Shown: positions 26,519-36,174 of the stretch, in pieces
Layout of the letters: every line of letters starts with the position of its first letter
Numbering within the stretch: the first letter of the stretch is position 1
Source of the DNA: CAVXNB01 sp963763085
Lineage (GTDB): Bacteria > Actinomycetota > Acidimicrobiia > Acidimicrobiales > Bog-793
DNA: 64,000 nt
Direction: 5' to 3'
NCBI GenBank assembly: GCA_963763085.1
Contig: CAVXNB010000002.1
Span: 1 to 64,000, forward strand
The notes under the pieces: generated by a model
The model's input: the letters and a program-made list of their open reading frames with translations, nothing else
Databases searched by the model: none
Told to the model about the DNA's origin: nothing
Made by a program: the position numbers and the translations under genes

Positions 26519-27404
26519 GACCGGTCGCGCCCACTCGTTGACCGCAGCTCGCGACTGGATCGCCGGCGCCAGGCCCCGCACACTCCCGGCTGCGGTCGTT
26601 CCGGTCGTCGTCGGGACGGCGGTGGCGTCGGCCGACGGCTCGGTGATCTGGTGGCGATCCCTCTACGCGCTCATCGTCGCCCTGGCGATCCAGATCGGCA
26701 CGAACTACGCCAACGACTACTCCGACGGCGTCCGCGGCACCGACGCCGAGCGGGTCGGTCCTGTCCGGCTCGTCGCCGGCGGGCTGGCGTCGCCGCATGA
26801 GGTGAGGACGGCGTCGTTTTGCGCGTTCGGCGTCGCGGGCGTGGCCGGTCTTGTGCTCGCGCTGGCGACGACGCCGTGGCTGCTCGTCGTCGGCGGCGCC
26901 TGTATGGCGGCCGGCTGGTTCTACACCGGCGGGCCCCGACCGTACGGGTACGCCGGGTTCGGCGAGATCTTCGTGTTCGTGTTCTTCGGCCTCGTGGCGG
27001 TGATAGGCACGGCATTCCTGAGCCTCGGGCGCGTCACCGCTCTGGCCGTGGTGGCGGCGATTCCCGTCGGTCTCCTCGCTACAGCGCTGCTCGTGGTCAA
27101 CAACCTCCGCGACCTCAACACCGACCGCGAAGCGGGCAAGAGAACGCTCGCGGTCCGCCTCGGGGCGCAGGCGACACGCCGCTTCTACGCCACCTGCGTG
27201 ATAGGTGCGCTCGTGATGGTGGTCGTCATCGCGTTCTGGCGACCGGCGGCGCTGTTGGCCCTGCTCGCCGTGATCCCCGCCCTGCCCCCGCTTCGTCGCG
27301 TGCTCGAAGGCGCCGCCGGGCGTGACCTCATCACGGCCCTGGTCGGGACGGGAACGCTCCAGCTGGCTTTCGGAGCCCTCCTCGCCCTGGGGATCGCTCT
27401 GTGA
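26469..27404 (+). CDS. menA: 1,4-dihydroxy-2-naphthoate polyprenyltransferase
   Basis: UbiA-family membrane enzyme that prenylates DHNA in menaquinone synthesis. The first Asp-rich motif is NYANDYSDGVRGTDAERVGP and the second is NNLRDLNTDREAGKRTLAVR. There are about eight hydrophobic segments, for example VGLLATALLVV and VIGALVMVVVIAFW. The ATG at 26469 gives a 311-aa protein overlapping menB. TTG 26538, just after the menB stop, would give a 288-aa protein, closer to the family core beginning TAARDWIAGARPRTLPAAVV. The stop is 5 bp from the convergent menH stop. Confidence -1.
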   Translation: MSRNAAPTSPASRGAPETGRAHSLTAARDWIAGARPRTLPAAVVPVVVGTAVASADGSVIWWRSLYALIVALAIQIGTNYANDYSDGVRGTDAERVGPVRLVAGGLASPHEVRTASFCAFGVAGVAGLVLALATTPWLLVVGGACMAAGWFYTGGPRPYGYAGFGEIFVFVFFGLVAVIGTAFLSLGRVTALAVVAAIPVGLLATALLVVNNLRDLNTDREAGKRTLAVRLGAQATRRFYATCVIGALVMVVVIAFWRPAALLALLAVIPALPPLRRVLEGAAGRDLITALVGTGTLQLAFGALLALGIAL

Positions 27405-27409
27405 GCCAG

Positions 27410-28265
27410 TCAGTCCGGGTGCCGCTCACCGGCGCCGGCGAGGAACTCGCGTACGAGCGCGACGAACGCGTCAGGACGCTCGAAGGCGACGGCATGACCG
27501 GCGCCGGCCACGAGCTCGAGCCGGGCACCGGCGTCCGATGGCGGCGGCCGTCCTCTCGGCGAGCGCGGCGAACTTGGCGTCGAGCGCGCCCGCCATCACC
27601 AGGACCGGCATGTCGAGCTCGCCGAGCCGTCCCCACAGGGGAGCCTGGGCACCGGTCCCCACCGTTCGCAACGAGGCTGCAAGCCCGGCGGCCGAGTTGG
27701 TGAGACGCGACGGCCGGTCGGCCTGCTCCTCGCTCAAGTGGGAGAAGAGCGGTCCCGAGAGCCACGACTCGACGAATTCGGGTATGGCCGCGTCGCCGCC
27801 TTGCTCGAGCTGCGCCGCGAGCGCCTCGTCGTCCTCCCGGCGCAGCCGGCGATCCGCCTCGTTCTCGATGCCCGGATGCGCCCCGATGAGGACGAGCCGC
27901 TCCACGAGCTGCGGTGCCTGCAGGGCCAGTTGCAGGCAGCAACGCCCGCCGAGCGAGTACCCGATGTAGGTCGCCCTGCCGCCCGCCTGCCCGACGAGCG
28001 CGGCCGTCTCGGCCATGCCCGAGCCGGCGTCGGGAGCCGGAGAGCGGCCGTGACCCGGAAGATCAGGGGCTACGACCTCGGAGTCGGTTGCGAGCTCACG
28101 TGCGATCCGGCTCCAGGACGCACCCGTCTGAGTGAATCCGTGAACGAGCACGATCCTCGGCGCTGCGCCCTGCGGCCCTGCGTCCCGCGGCCCTGCGGCC
28201 GCCGGCCCTGCGGCCCCCGGCCCTGCGTCCCACGTGGTCGCATGAAGTGCTCGCTCGGAGGCCAT
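27410..28265 (-). CDS. menH: MenH-like alpha/beta hydrolase (SHCHC synthase), one frameshift
   Basis: Predicted 2-succinyl-6-hydroxy-2,4-cyclohexadiene-1-carboxylate synthase. IVLVHGFTQTGASW is the oxyanion loop, VAPDLPGHGRSPAP follows, and the nucleophile elbow is GYSLGGR. After AERTAAAIG the called frame degenerates. One base further along (skip near 27531) the protein continues LELVAGAGHAVAFERPDAFV with the catalytic His, and ends at 27410. The first 35 residues are a Gly/Ala/Pro repeat coded by GGCCCTGCG-type units, so the true start may be further in. It points against the other men genes: tail-to-tail with menA and head-to-head with menD, with 5 bp between start codons. Confidence -1.
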
Positions 28266-28270
28266 CGGGC

Positions 28271-30078
28271 GTGACGGTAGCGGCTACCTTCTCGGCCACG
28301 CTCGTCGACGAGTGGGTCCGCGCAGGGCTGACCGACGCCGTCATGGCACCCGGATCGCGTTCGACGCCGCTGGCGGTGGCGCTCGTGCGCGACGGACGGA
28401 TCGCCCTGCACGTCCGCCTGGACGAGCGCTCAGCCGCCTTCTTCGCCGTGGGGATCGGCCTGGCCACCGGCCGGCCGGCGGTGCTCGTGACCACGAGCGG
28501 AACGGCGGCGATCGAGGTGCACGCAGCGGTCGTCGAGGCGCACCAGGCGCGGGTGCCGCTCATCGTCTGCACGGCCGATCGCCCCCCGGAGCTCCATCAC
28601 GTCGGCGCGCCGCAGACCGTCGAGCAGGCGTCGCTCTTCGTCGGAGCGCTCCGCTGGGCCGTCGATCCCGGCGTGCCCGACGAGGCGGCCAGGTCGAGCT
28701 GGAGGTCGCTCGGGAGCCGGCTTGTCGCCGAGGCGGTCGCCGGCCCGATGGGGCCGGGCCCGGTGCACGCAAACCTCGCATTTCGCGAGCCCCTGTTGAC
28801 GGACACAGGCGACCTTCCGCCCGGCCGCAGAAACGGCCGCCCGTGGCACCGCGTCAACCCCGTCCGCCGGATCCCAGCTCCGGGATCGTTCGACGCCCTC
28901 GTCGCCCTCGCCCGCCCCTCGGCCAAAGGGGTGATCGTCGCCGGCGCAGGCGCCGGCCGTCCGGAGACCGTCCGCCAGTTCGCTGCCATCCTCGGCTGGC
29001 CAGTCCTCGCAGACCCGCGGTCGGGAGCGAGGATCCCGGGCGAGGAAGGCGCACCGACGGTTGCCGCCGCCGACGCCCTCTTGCGCGTGAAGCAGTTCGC
29101 TGCCGAGCACGTGCCCGAGATCGTCCTCCGCCTGGGTGAACCGTGGGCCTCGAAGGTGGTGGCGAACTGGCTGTCATCGAGCGCCGAGTCTGGAGCGACC
29201 CACATCCTCGTGGACCCGCACTGGGCGTGGCGGGACCCGGGCCGGGAGGCGGAGGTCGTCGTGCCGGCCGATCCGGATCACGTCATGGAGGCCCTGATGC
29301 TGCGCACGCTCACGGCCGGCGCCGCCGGTGCGGCCGGCGCCGCGGCGCCGGGGCGCCCGGGGCGCCGGCGCACACGGCCGCGGCGGAGTGGCCGGCGGGA
29401 TGGGCGAAGGCCGAGGCACTCGCGCAGAAGGCGATCGACCAAACGCTCGCCCACCACGACGAGGCGACCGAGCCGGGCGTCGCGCGGGCCCTTTTCGCGT
29501 GGGCGCCGCCCGGGTCGACGATCGTCGCCTCCTCTTCCATGCCGGTTCGCGACCTCGAGTGGTTCGCGGCGCCACGGCCGGACCCGCCCCGCGTGCTGGC
29601 GAATCGGGGGGCCAACGGCATCGACGGCGTCGTGTCCACGACGCTCGGCGTGGCGGCCGCGTCGGCCGGAACAGGCGGCCCGGTCGTCGGCCTGCTCGGT
29701 GATCTCGCCTTCCTGCACGACTCGGCTTCGCTCGTGCGCGGGCGGAGGGAGCCCACGGTTCCCGCGGTGTTCATCGTGCTGGACAACGGTGGAGGCGGAA
29801 TATTCTCGTTTCTGCCGCAGGCGTCTGAGCTCGACGAGGCGAGCTTCGAGAGGCTGTTCGGTACCCCGCAGAAGGTCGACGTCGCCGACCTTGCCCGGGC
29901 CGCAGGGTGCGGTGTGATCGAGATCGCATCCGTGCACGAGGTGCCGATCCGGCTCGACGAGGCCCTCGGCCACGCGGCAAGGCGCGGTCCGACCGTCGTC
30001 GTCGTGCGCACGGACCGGAAGGAAAACGTGGCCCTCCACACCGAGCTCGAGGCCGAGACCGCGCTCGCCCTCGAGTGA
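28271..30078 (+). CDS. menD: 2-succinyl-5-enolpyruvyl-6-hydroxy-3-cyclohexene-1-carboxylate synthase, one frameshift
   Basis: Thiamine-diphosphate enzyme of menaquinone synthesis, about 600 aa if repaired. GTG 28271 gives ATFSATLVDEWVRAGLTDAV, then PGSRSTPLAVAL, the family's DERSAAFFAVGIGLATG with the catalytic Glu, and TTSGTAAIEVHAAVVEAH. The C-terminal part has VLANRGANGIDGVVSTTLG, VGLLGDLAFLHDSASL and LDNGGGGIFSFLPQ, the ThDP/metal site. The two parts are in different frames. The switch lies in the GC-only stretch at about 29330-29375, where indel error is likely. Essential if the organism respires with menaquinone, so a genuine null is unlikely. Confidence -1.
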
Positions 30079-30133
30079 CCCGTCACGGCACGGCCGCTCG
30101 CCGCCGGCCCGTGTGCCGTGGCACGCTTTGAGG

Positions 30134-31420
30134 ATGGCGACCCTCTCGGAGGATCTCGCGTTTCGCGACCTCGTCCAACAAGTGAGCGACGAAGCACTCT
30201 GGATGCTTCTCGACACCGGGACGACGACCGCCTATGCCGGCTTCGATCCGACCGCGGACAGCCTGCACGTCGGGCACCTGCTCGGCATCCTCACCTTGCG
30301 CCGGCTGCAGCTCGCCGGCCATCGCCCCATCCTGCTCGCCGGGGGCGGCACCGGGCTGATCGGCGACCCGGGAGGCAAGTCCGACGAACGGGCTCTCCTC
30401 TCCGTCGAGCAGCTCGCCGCCAACCTCGAGTCGATCCGGGGTCAGCTCGGGCGCTTCCTCGACCTGTCGCCGGCGGCGGGGGAGGCCCAAGGGCTGCTCC
30501 TGGACAACTCGGATTGGCTCTGCGCGTACGGGTTCATCGACTTCCTCCGGGACGTCGGCAAGTACTTCACCGTCAACCAGATGATCGCCAAGGAGTCGGT
30601 GAAGTCGCGTATCGAGAGGCCCGAGCAGGGCATCTCCTTCACCGAGTTCAGCTACATGCTGCTCCAGGCCTACGACTACCTTCACTTGCACGACTCCTAC
30701 GGATGCCGTCTCCAGATCGGCGGAAGCGACCAGTGGGGGAACATCACGATGGGGCTCGAGCTAATCCGCAAGGCGCGCGGTGACGAGGGTTTCGGGTTCA
30801 CGTGGCCCCTCCTCTTGCGCTCCGACGGCACGAAGTTCGGCAAGACCGAGTCCGGAGCCGTCTGGCTCGACGCCGGCAAGACGTCGCCCTACCAGCTTTA
30901 CCAGTACTTCGTGCGCAAGCCCGACGACGAGGTGGGCCGACTGTTGCGCTTCTACACGTTTCTCTCCCACGAGGAGATCGCCGCGCTCGACGTCGAGATC
31001 GCGGCCAGGCCCGAACGCAGGGAGGCCCAGACGGTCCTGGCGAGGGCGGTGACCACACTCGTGCACGGCGAGGCGGAGACCGAACGCGCCGAGGCGGCCT
31101 CGCAGGCGCTCTTCTCGGAGGACATCGCCAAGCTCGACGAAGCAACGCTGCTCGACGTCTTCGCGGACGCGCCGTCCTCGACGCTCCCGCGCACATCCCT
31201 CGACGGCGACGGGCTCGAGCTCGTCGACGTGCTCGTGTCGACGGGGCTCGTCGCTTCGAAGTCGGCGGCACGCACGTCCCTCGCCCAGGGCGGCGTGTAC
31301 GTCAACAACCGCCGGCGCCGCGACCGGGACGCACGCCTGACGCGCGACGAACTTCTCCACGACCGCTACGTCGTGTTGCGGAGGGGACGGCGGGACTATC
31401 ACTTGCTGTGTTTCGCGTGA
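30134..31420 (+). CDS. tyrS: tyrosyl-tRNA synthetase
   Basis: 428-aa class I synthetase. AGFDPTADSLHVGHLLGIL is the HIGH-type motif (HVGH). GGGTGLIGDPGGKSDER, NQMIAKESVKSRI and SYMLLQAYDYLHLH follow. LQIGGSDQWGNITMGLEL is the tyrosine site, and KFGKTESGAVW is the KMSKS-equivalent (KFGKT). The C-terminal S4-like domain includes STGLVASKSAARTSLAQGGV. The ATG at 30134 follows TTTGAGG. It overlaps the next gene by GTGA. Confidence -1.
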   Translation: MATLSEDLAFRDLVQQVSDEALWMLLDTGTTTAYAGFDPTADSLHVGHLLGILTLRRLQLAGHRPILLAGGGTGLIGDPGGKSDERALLSVEQLAANLESIRGQLGRFLDLSPAAGEAQGLLLDNSDWLCAYGFIDFLRDVGKYFTVNQMIAKESVKSRIERPEQGISFTEFSYMLLQAYDYLHLHDSYGCRLQIGGSDQWGNITMGLELIRKARGDEGFGFTWPLLLRSDGTKFGKTESGAVWLDAGKTSPYQLYQYFVRKPDDEVGRLLRFYTFLSHEEIAALDVEIAARPERREAQTVLARAVTTLVHGEAETERAEAASQALFSEDIAKLDEATLLDVFADAPSSTLPRTSLDGDGLELVDVLVSTGLVASKSAARTSLAQGGVYVNNRRRRDRDARLTRDELLHDRYVVLRRGRRDYHLLCFA

Positions 31421-31884
31421 GGGTGGGCCGGCGCCGCCGGCTCGTCGAGCTGCTCGTTGCGATCTCGGCAGTCGCGTCCTTCGGCGCGCTCGCCGGATGC
31501 ACGTCCTACAGCGGGTCGCCGGCTCATCAGGTGTCCGAATGGGCCTCGGTCGCCGACGTGAGCTCGAACGACCGGATCGTCGTGCAGGACATCGCGGCCA
31601 TCAAGCTCTCGGCGCACCGGGACCTGATCAAGGACGTCACGAGCAATTGCGCCGGACTGTTGGTCGACTCCGGCACCGCCTACGGCAACCTCCCGACCCC
31701 GGACAACACCCTGACGAATCAGCTCAACGTCGCCTATGAGGATTTCGCCAGCGCCGGCGGCTCGTGTTCGACGATCCAGAGCGTCCACTCCGCCAAATTC
31801 GCCGCAGCCTTGAAGACCATCGCCGCCGGCGTCGCCGCGCTCGACAAGGCGGAGCGCCGTCTTGCCGCCGACGGTGTGCACTGA
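31417..31884 (+). CDS. small secreted lipoprotein, unknown function
   Basis: 155-aa protein with a lipoprotein signal. The basic start VRVGRRRRLVELLVAISAVA is followed by SFGALAGC, a good lipobox with the modified Cys near residue 28. The mature part is mostly helical (SNDRIVVQDIAAIKLSAHRD, FAAALKTIAAGVAALDKAER), with two further cysteines (SNCAGL, GGSCST) that could form a disulfide. GTG 31417 overlaps the tyrS stop. No family is recognised. It is likely anchored outside the cytoplasmic membrane. Confidence -1.
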   Translation: MRVGRRRRLVELLVAISAVASFGALAGCTSYSGSPAHQVSEWASVADVSSNDRIVVQDIAAIKLSAHRDLIKDVTSNCAGLLVDSGTAYGNLPTPDNTLTNQLNVAYEDFASAGGSCSTIQSVHSAKFAAALKTIAAGVAALDKAERRLAADGVH

Positions 31885-31887
31885 GGC

Positions 31888-31893
31888 TACGGT
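31888..31893 (+). promoter_or_regulatory. -10 element TACGGT, leaderless promoter
   Basis: TACGGT ends 6 bp before the GTG at 31900, with no ribosome site between them. Same architecture as menB and pepQ. Confidence -1.
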
Positions 31894-31899
31894 GCGAGA

Positions 31900-32445
31900 G
31901 TGAACACCCGTGGCGTCCCGGTCGGCCCTTTCCCCGACGAAGCCGACCCGGCCGACTACGACCGGCTGCGTCGCCGTGTGCTCTGGAAGCTGCCGATGGG
32001 GCTGTACGTGCTCGGCAGCCGCGCCGGCGAACAGCGCAACCTCATGACGCTCAACTGGGCGATGCAGGTGGCCACCAACCCGAAGCTCCTCGCCGTCTCC
32101 GTCGAGCGCTCCGCCGTCACGCACGGTCTCATCGGGGAGGGGGGTTGTTTCTCGCTCTCGCTCGTGGCGCGAGCCGACCGGGCTGTGGTGCGCGGCTTCG
32201 TGAAACCGGCCCATAACGACATCGAGGCCCACACCCTCGCAGGCATGGCGTACCGGGACGGGGTCAGCGGCGCGCCGATCCCGGAGCTCGCAATCGGCTA
32301 TCTCGACTGCGGACTTCGAAACACACTGGATGTCGGATCCCACTCGCTCTTCATCGGAGAGGTCCTCGACGCGGGGTTCGCCGACGGCGCCGAAGATGTT
32401 CCGGTCCTCCGTATGGAGGACACGCGGATGAGCTACGGGGGCTAG
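31900..32445 (+). CDS. flavin reductase-like, FMN-binding split-barrel protein
   Basis: 181-aa protein of the flavin reductase-like domain family. LRRRVLWKLPMGLYVLGSRA, NLMTLNWAMQVATNPKLLAV, SVERSAVTHGLIGEGGCFSL and SLFIGEVLDAGF follow the split-barrel strand order. In this family it would bind FMN and reduce it with NAD(P)H, or act in an oxidoreductase pair; no partner monooxygenase is nearby. The GTG start is set by the leaderless promoter. Confidence -1.
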   Translation: MNTRGVPVGPFPDEADPADYDRLRRRVLWKLPMGLYVLGSRAGEQRNLMTLNWAMQVATNPKLLAVSVERSAVTHGLIGEGGCFSLSLVARADRAVVRGFVKPAHNDIEAHTLAGMAYRDGVSGAPIPELAIGYLDCGLRNTLDVGSHSLFIGEVLDAGFADGAEDVPVLRMEDTRMSYGG

Positions 32446-32598
32446 ACCTTGGGACGCCGAGGCGCCAGGCCGGACCGGACCGGATCGGCCCCCCGATCGG
32501 GTTTCCGCCGCTCGGAGGGCAGCGACGGCTCGAGCGCGGAAGCTCCCGGGTCCGGCCCTCGCCGCGACTCCGGCGACGCCGGCGACCGGGGCGGGCTC

Positions 32599-33802
32599 GT
32601 GACGCGGCCGGCCGGCGTGGGCGACTACCGGTGGATCGGTGATGCGGCGGCGTTCAGCACCCTGCTGGACGAGCTCGGGTCCTGTGACGTCTACGGCCTG
32701 GACACCGAGTTCCACAGGGAGAAGACCTACTTCCCCCACCTTGCCCTGCTCCAGCTGTCCTGGAAAGGCGGGATCGCGCTTGTCGACCCGCTCGCCGTCG
32801 ATGTCGCCCCGTTGGCAGGCGTGCTCGACGGACCTGGCCTCGCCGTGCTGCACGCGGCTGAGCAGGACCTCGAAGTCCTTGAACGGGCGTGCGGGACCGT
32901 GCCTAGCAGCCTCTTCGACACCCAGGTGGCGGCAGGCTTCCTCGGCCAGGTCTCCGCCTCGCTCGTCAACCTCGTCGAGCGCATCCTCGGCATCCGGCTC
33001 CTTAAGGGCGACCAGCTCACAGACTGGACACGCCGGCCGCTGTCGGCCGGCCAGCTCGCGTACGCCGCCGGCGACGTCGCCTATCTGCTCGAGCTGCGGG
33101 AGGTCATCGGCGGCCGGCTCGAGGAGATGGGCAGGACGCGGTGGGCAGCCGAGGAGTTCGCCATCCTCCTGCAGAAGGACCGCTCGCCGACCGACCCCGA
33201 CGAGGCATGGTGGCGGCTCCCGCGCTCGCGCCAACTGCCGCGGCCCCGCCCGCGGCGTCGCCCAGCAAGTCGCCGCCTGGCGCGAGCGGCGGGCGCAGCG
33301 GATGAACCTCCCGGTGCGCTTCGTCCTGCCGGACCTTGCCCTGCTGTCGATTGCGCAGCACCCTCCCCGCAGTCGAGAGGACCTGCAACGAACCCGGAGC
33401 CTTGACGGCCGCCACCTCGGCGGCGGGGCCGCCACCGAGCTGCTCGCCGCCGTCGCTCAGGGCCTCGAGATGCCGCCGGGCACCCTGCGCCTGCCTCCGG
33501 CCCACGATCTCGACCAGCCCAACCGGGCCGTCACGACCCTCGCGACCGCCTTCGTCGCCCAGCGGGCGGGGGACCTCGAGCTCGATCCGGCCATCCTCGC
33601 CACTCGGGCCGACCTCGTCGACTTCCTCCAGGACCCTCCCCAGGGCCGGCTCGCCGGCGGATGGCGCAGCGAGCTCGTCGGCGACGGGCTGCGGCGGCTC
33701 ACCCAGGGGCAGGCCTCGCTGTCGTTCGACGGGCACGGCTCGCTCGTGCTCGAGGAGCGCTCCCACCGTCCTCTGGACCAGAAGACGGGCGCAAGCGGCT
33801 GA
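32599..33802 (+). CDS. rnd: ribonuclease D, one frameshift
   Basis: 3'-5' exoribonuclease for tRNA and RNA maturation. The DEDD nuclease domain shows YGLDTEFHREKTYFPHLALL, then VLHAAEQDLEVLERACG and LAYAAGDVAYLLELREVIG, covering exonuclease motifs I-III with their acidic residues. A following HRDC-like region (REDLQRTRSLDGRHLGGGAA) is in another frame. One extra base at about 33238 in CTGCCGCGGCCCCGCCC restores RSRQL-RGPARGVAQQVAAW. GTG 32599 is my start. An open low-complexity extension reaches TTG 32449. The stop is 4 bp from the convergent GH13 stop. Confidence -1.
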
Positions 33803-33806
33803 CCCG

Positions 33807-35450
33807 CTAACGGCCGGGCCTGAGGATCAGCGCCTCCTCGGGACCGATCCGCCCGCGGTACGCCTCGCCCTCCGACGCCAGCCCCTCCTCGCCGCCGGAG
33901 GCAACCTCGACGACCCAGGTCCCGCCGGCCGGCGGGTCCAGGCCCACGTCACATTCCTCCCCCCCGAAACCAACAACCACCATCCTCACGTCCCCCTCCC
34001 ACCCCCGTCGGAACGCCACCACCGAGTCGGGCGCCGCGACGAGCTCGAGGTCGCCGCGGCTGAGGGCTGCGGACGCCCTGCGGGCGGCGAGCAGCCGGCG
34101 GTAGAGGTGAAGGACCGAGGAAGGGTCGCGCAAAAGCGCCGCGGCGTTGCGGGCGTCGGCTTCCGGCGGCCAGGGGAGCCAGGCCGGATGGCCGGCGAGA
34201 TCCCAGCCGTGGTCCGGGCTCTGGTCCCACGGGATGGGGGCGCGGCACCCGTCGCGCCCGCCCGGATCGACCACCCGGTCAGGCGGAATCTCGGCGTCCT
34301 CGAGACCGAGCTCCTCACCCGCATAGAGAAACGGAGTCCCGCGCCACCCAAGCAGCAGCACCGCCGCCGCACGGGCGCGTCGCTCCGATCCTCCGTAGCG
34401 GGTGCGGTGACGCGGCCGGTCGTGGTTCGACAGCACCCACGCCGGCCACGCGTCCCGCCGGCCGAACAACCTGTTCGCCTCGTCGGTCCGCCGGCGCAGG
34501 CAGGCGGCGTCGAAGGCACACTCCATCGGCGGAAAGTTGAATGCCAGGTGCAGCTCGTCGTTGGCGCCGTAGTACGCCAGGATCTGCTCGGTAGTGGGCA
34601 GGAAGACCTCGCCCACGGCGACAGGGCGGTGCGGATGGGCGTCGAAGGCCTTGCGCAGCTCACGGAGGATGCCATGGGTGGACGGGTCGTCGTTCTGCTG
34701 GCAGAAGGGCAGGGCCGCTTGTTCCTCGGTCACGTCCCGGAGCGCCGGGTCCTTGCCCAATCCGTGGACGACGTCGATCCGGAAGCCGTCCACGCCCCGC
34801 CCGAGCCAGAACTGGACGGCGTCGGTCATCGCCTGCACGACCGCCGGGTTGGCCCAGTTCAGGTCGGGCTGCTCCGGGAGAAACAGGTGCAGGTACCACT
34901 GCTCCGTGCTCTCGTCGTAGGTCCACGCCGGGCCCTCGCCGAACGCCCGTGCCCAGTTGTTTGGCGGCTCGCCCCCGCCAGGTGCGCGGCCGTCCCGCCA
35001 CAGGTACCAGTCACGGTGCTCTGCTGACCGCGACGAGCGCGCATCTACGAACCAGGGGTGCTGATCGCTCGTGTGATTGGGAACCCAGTCCATGATCAGG
35101 CGCATCCCGCGGGCGTGGACGTCGGTGAGGAGCCGGTCGAAGTCGTCCAGCGTGCCGAACAGAGGCGCGACGTCGCAGTAGTCGGCGACGTCGTAGCCGA
35201 AGTCGGCCATGGGTGAAGGTTGGAACGGCGAGATCCAGAGGGCGTCGATCCCCAGGCCGGCCAGATAGTCGAGCTTCCGGCGTATCCCCTCGAGATCGCC
35301 GACGCCGTCCCTCAGTGCGTCATAGGGGACGCCGGCGGTCCCGAGCCTCGCCTGGCGTCCCGATGGGTCGCCGAGAGCGAACGAGCGGGGGTAGATCTGG
35401 TAGAAGACCGCGGTCTTCCACCAGGGCGGCGGGGGGCCGCCGGAGTCCAA
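33807..35450 (-). CDS. GH13 alpha-glucosidase (maltase/oligo-1,6-glucosidase type)
   Basis: 547-aa alpha-amylase superfamily enzyme. VFYQIYPRSFALGDPSG starts the barrel. GIDALWISPFQPSPMADFGY and YDVADYCDVAPLFG are the conserved domain A segments. MRLIMDWVPNHTSDQHPWF is region I. GVDGFRIDVVHGLGKDP carries the catalytic Asp, AVGEVFLP the acid Glu and VLSNHDRPRHRTRYGG the third Asp. Absence of a signal peptide points to an intracellular alpha-glucosidase acting on malto-oligosaccharides or related sugars. It begins at TTG 35450, directly abutting the stop of the small upstream gene, so the two form an operon. Confidence -1.
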   Translation of the reverse strand: MDSGGPPPPWWKTAVFYQIYPRSFALGDPSGRQARLGTAGVPYDALRDGVGDLEGIRRKLDYLAGLGIDALWISPFQPSPMADFGYDVADYCDVAPLFGTLDDFDRLLTDVHARGMRLIMDWVPNHTSDQHPWFVDARSSRSAEHRDWYLWRDGRAPGGGEPPNNWARAFGEGPAWTYDESTEQWYLHLFLPEQPDLNWANPAVVQAMTDAVQFWLGRGVDGFRIDVVHGLGKDPALRDVTEEQAALPFCQQNDDPSTHGILRELRKAFDAHPHRPVAVGEVFLPTTEQILAYYGANDELHLAFNFPPMECAFDAACLRRRTDEANRLFGRRDAWPAWVLSNHDRPRHRTRYGGSERRARAAAVLLLGWRGTPFLYAGEELGLEDAEIPPDRVVDPGGRDGCRAPIPWDQSPDHGWDLAGHPAWLPWPPEADARNAAALLRDPSSVLHLYRRLLAARRASAALSRGDLELVAAPDSVVAFRRGWEGDVRMVVVGFGGEECDVGLDPPAGGTWVVEVASGGEEGLASEGEAYRGRIGPEEALILRPGR

Positions 35451-35729
35451 CTAACCCTGATCTTGGGCAGTGGCAGGACCGTCGGCGCCGGCCTCCGTCG
35501 CGTCCGGCCGCAGGTCGATCCGGAGCGTCAGGATGCCGTCCTCGAGGGACCCGACGGCGTCACCGAGCATGGCGAAGTCCTGGAAGTCGAGCTGCATCTG
35601 ACGCAGGATCAACTGCCGCTCGGCGCCTTCGACGGGCGGCAGGCCGCGACGGCGCACGGCTGCGGCCCGCTCCCGGAAGCGTGCGACCATCTCGTCGGCG
35701 TCGAACCCCTCCGGCATCGCCGCCACCAT
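35451..35729 (-). CDS. small hypothetical protein upstream of the glucosidase
   Basis: 92-aa acidic, helical protein (FDADEMVARFRERAAAVRRR, LILRQMQLDFQDFAMLGDAV) with no cysteines or membrane segment. ATG 35729 or ATG 35717 may be the start. Its stop touches the TTG start of the GH13 gene, implying translational coupling. Function unknown. Confidence -1.
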   Translation of the reverse strand: MVAAMPEGFDADEMVARFRERAAAVRRRGLPPVEGAERQLILRQMQLDFQDFAMLGDAVGSLEDGILTLRIDLRPDATEAGADGPATAQDQG

Positions 35730-35821
35730 AACGGCCTCGGGGCCAGGGTTGCCGAGGGCCGCCGGCGGCGGGTCCCCGCCGGCAAGTCCCCGCGGCGGTC
35801 CGCCCCGGCAGGTCCCCCTGC

Positions 35822-35913
35822 GATATTCTTTCTTCGCTCAACTTGCTTCCGTTAATGATTGCGACTGGTCGCAATCTCGATCAGAGGCAAGTTGAACGCG
35901 AAATTGAAGTATC
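35822..35913. repeat. palindromic element, copy A (homologous to copy B at 51.9 kb)
   Basis: Imperfect inverted repeat about 92 bp long. The outer arms begin GATA and end TATC. TTCGC (35833-35837) pairs with GCGAA (35898-35902), and TCAACTTGC (35838-35846) pairs exactly with GCAAGTTGA (35887-35895). An inner perfect hairpin GATTGCGAC-TG-GTCGCAATC is at 35857-35876. It is AT-richer than its surroundings, with no T-run after the stem on either strand. Copy B shares CGCTCAACTTGC-YTCC on the left arm and GAGGCAAGTT on the right arm, but has a different inner hairpin. Confidence -1.
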
Positions 35914-35927
35914 CCCGTGCACAGGTA

Positions 35928-35964
<37 letters not shown>

Positions 35965-36174
35965 CCCGCCCGCCGGCGGGCACCCGGCCCACACCGCGTT
36001 CCGCACGGCCGGCGGAGCCGCGCGCCAGCCCACATCATGACCTGGGTGGATATGCTGTAGCGAAGGTGGCAGGGCGAACTCGAGGGGGACGCCCGGTGGC
36101 AGGTCCGCCACTGCTCTGCCGGCAAGATCATCGCCGCCCGTTGTGGGGCGGCCTGCGGGAAATCGGAGCGGCTC

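Noticed and set aside
35822..35913. Integron attC site: the outer arms of copy A read GCTCAAC and GTTGAAC, fitting RYYYAAC and GTTRRRY
   Set aside because: Copy B breaks the right-hand core (GTTCGAA). The genes between the copies are housekeeping operons rather than cassettes, and no integrase is present. The match follows from the short shared stem.
36040..36170. A small structured RNA (SRP or 6S type) in the GC-rich spacer before the zinc-ribbon gene
   Set aside because: I could not find the conserved SRP tetraloop region or a 6S-like central bubble. Short GC inverted repeats are common in such DNA.
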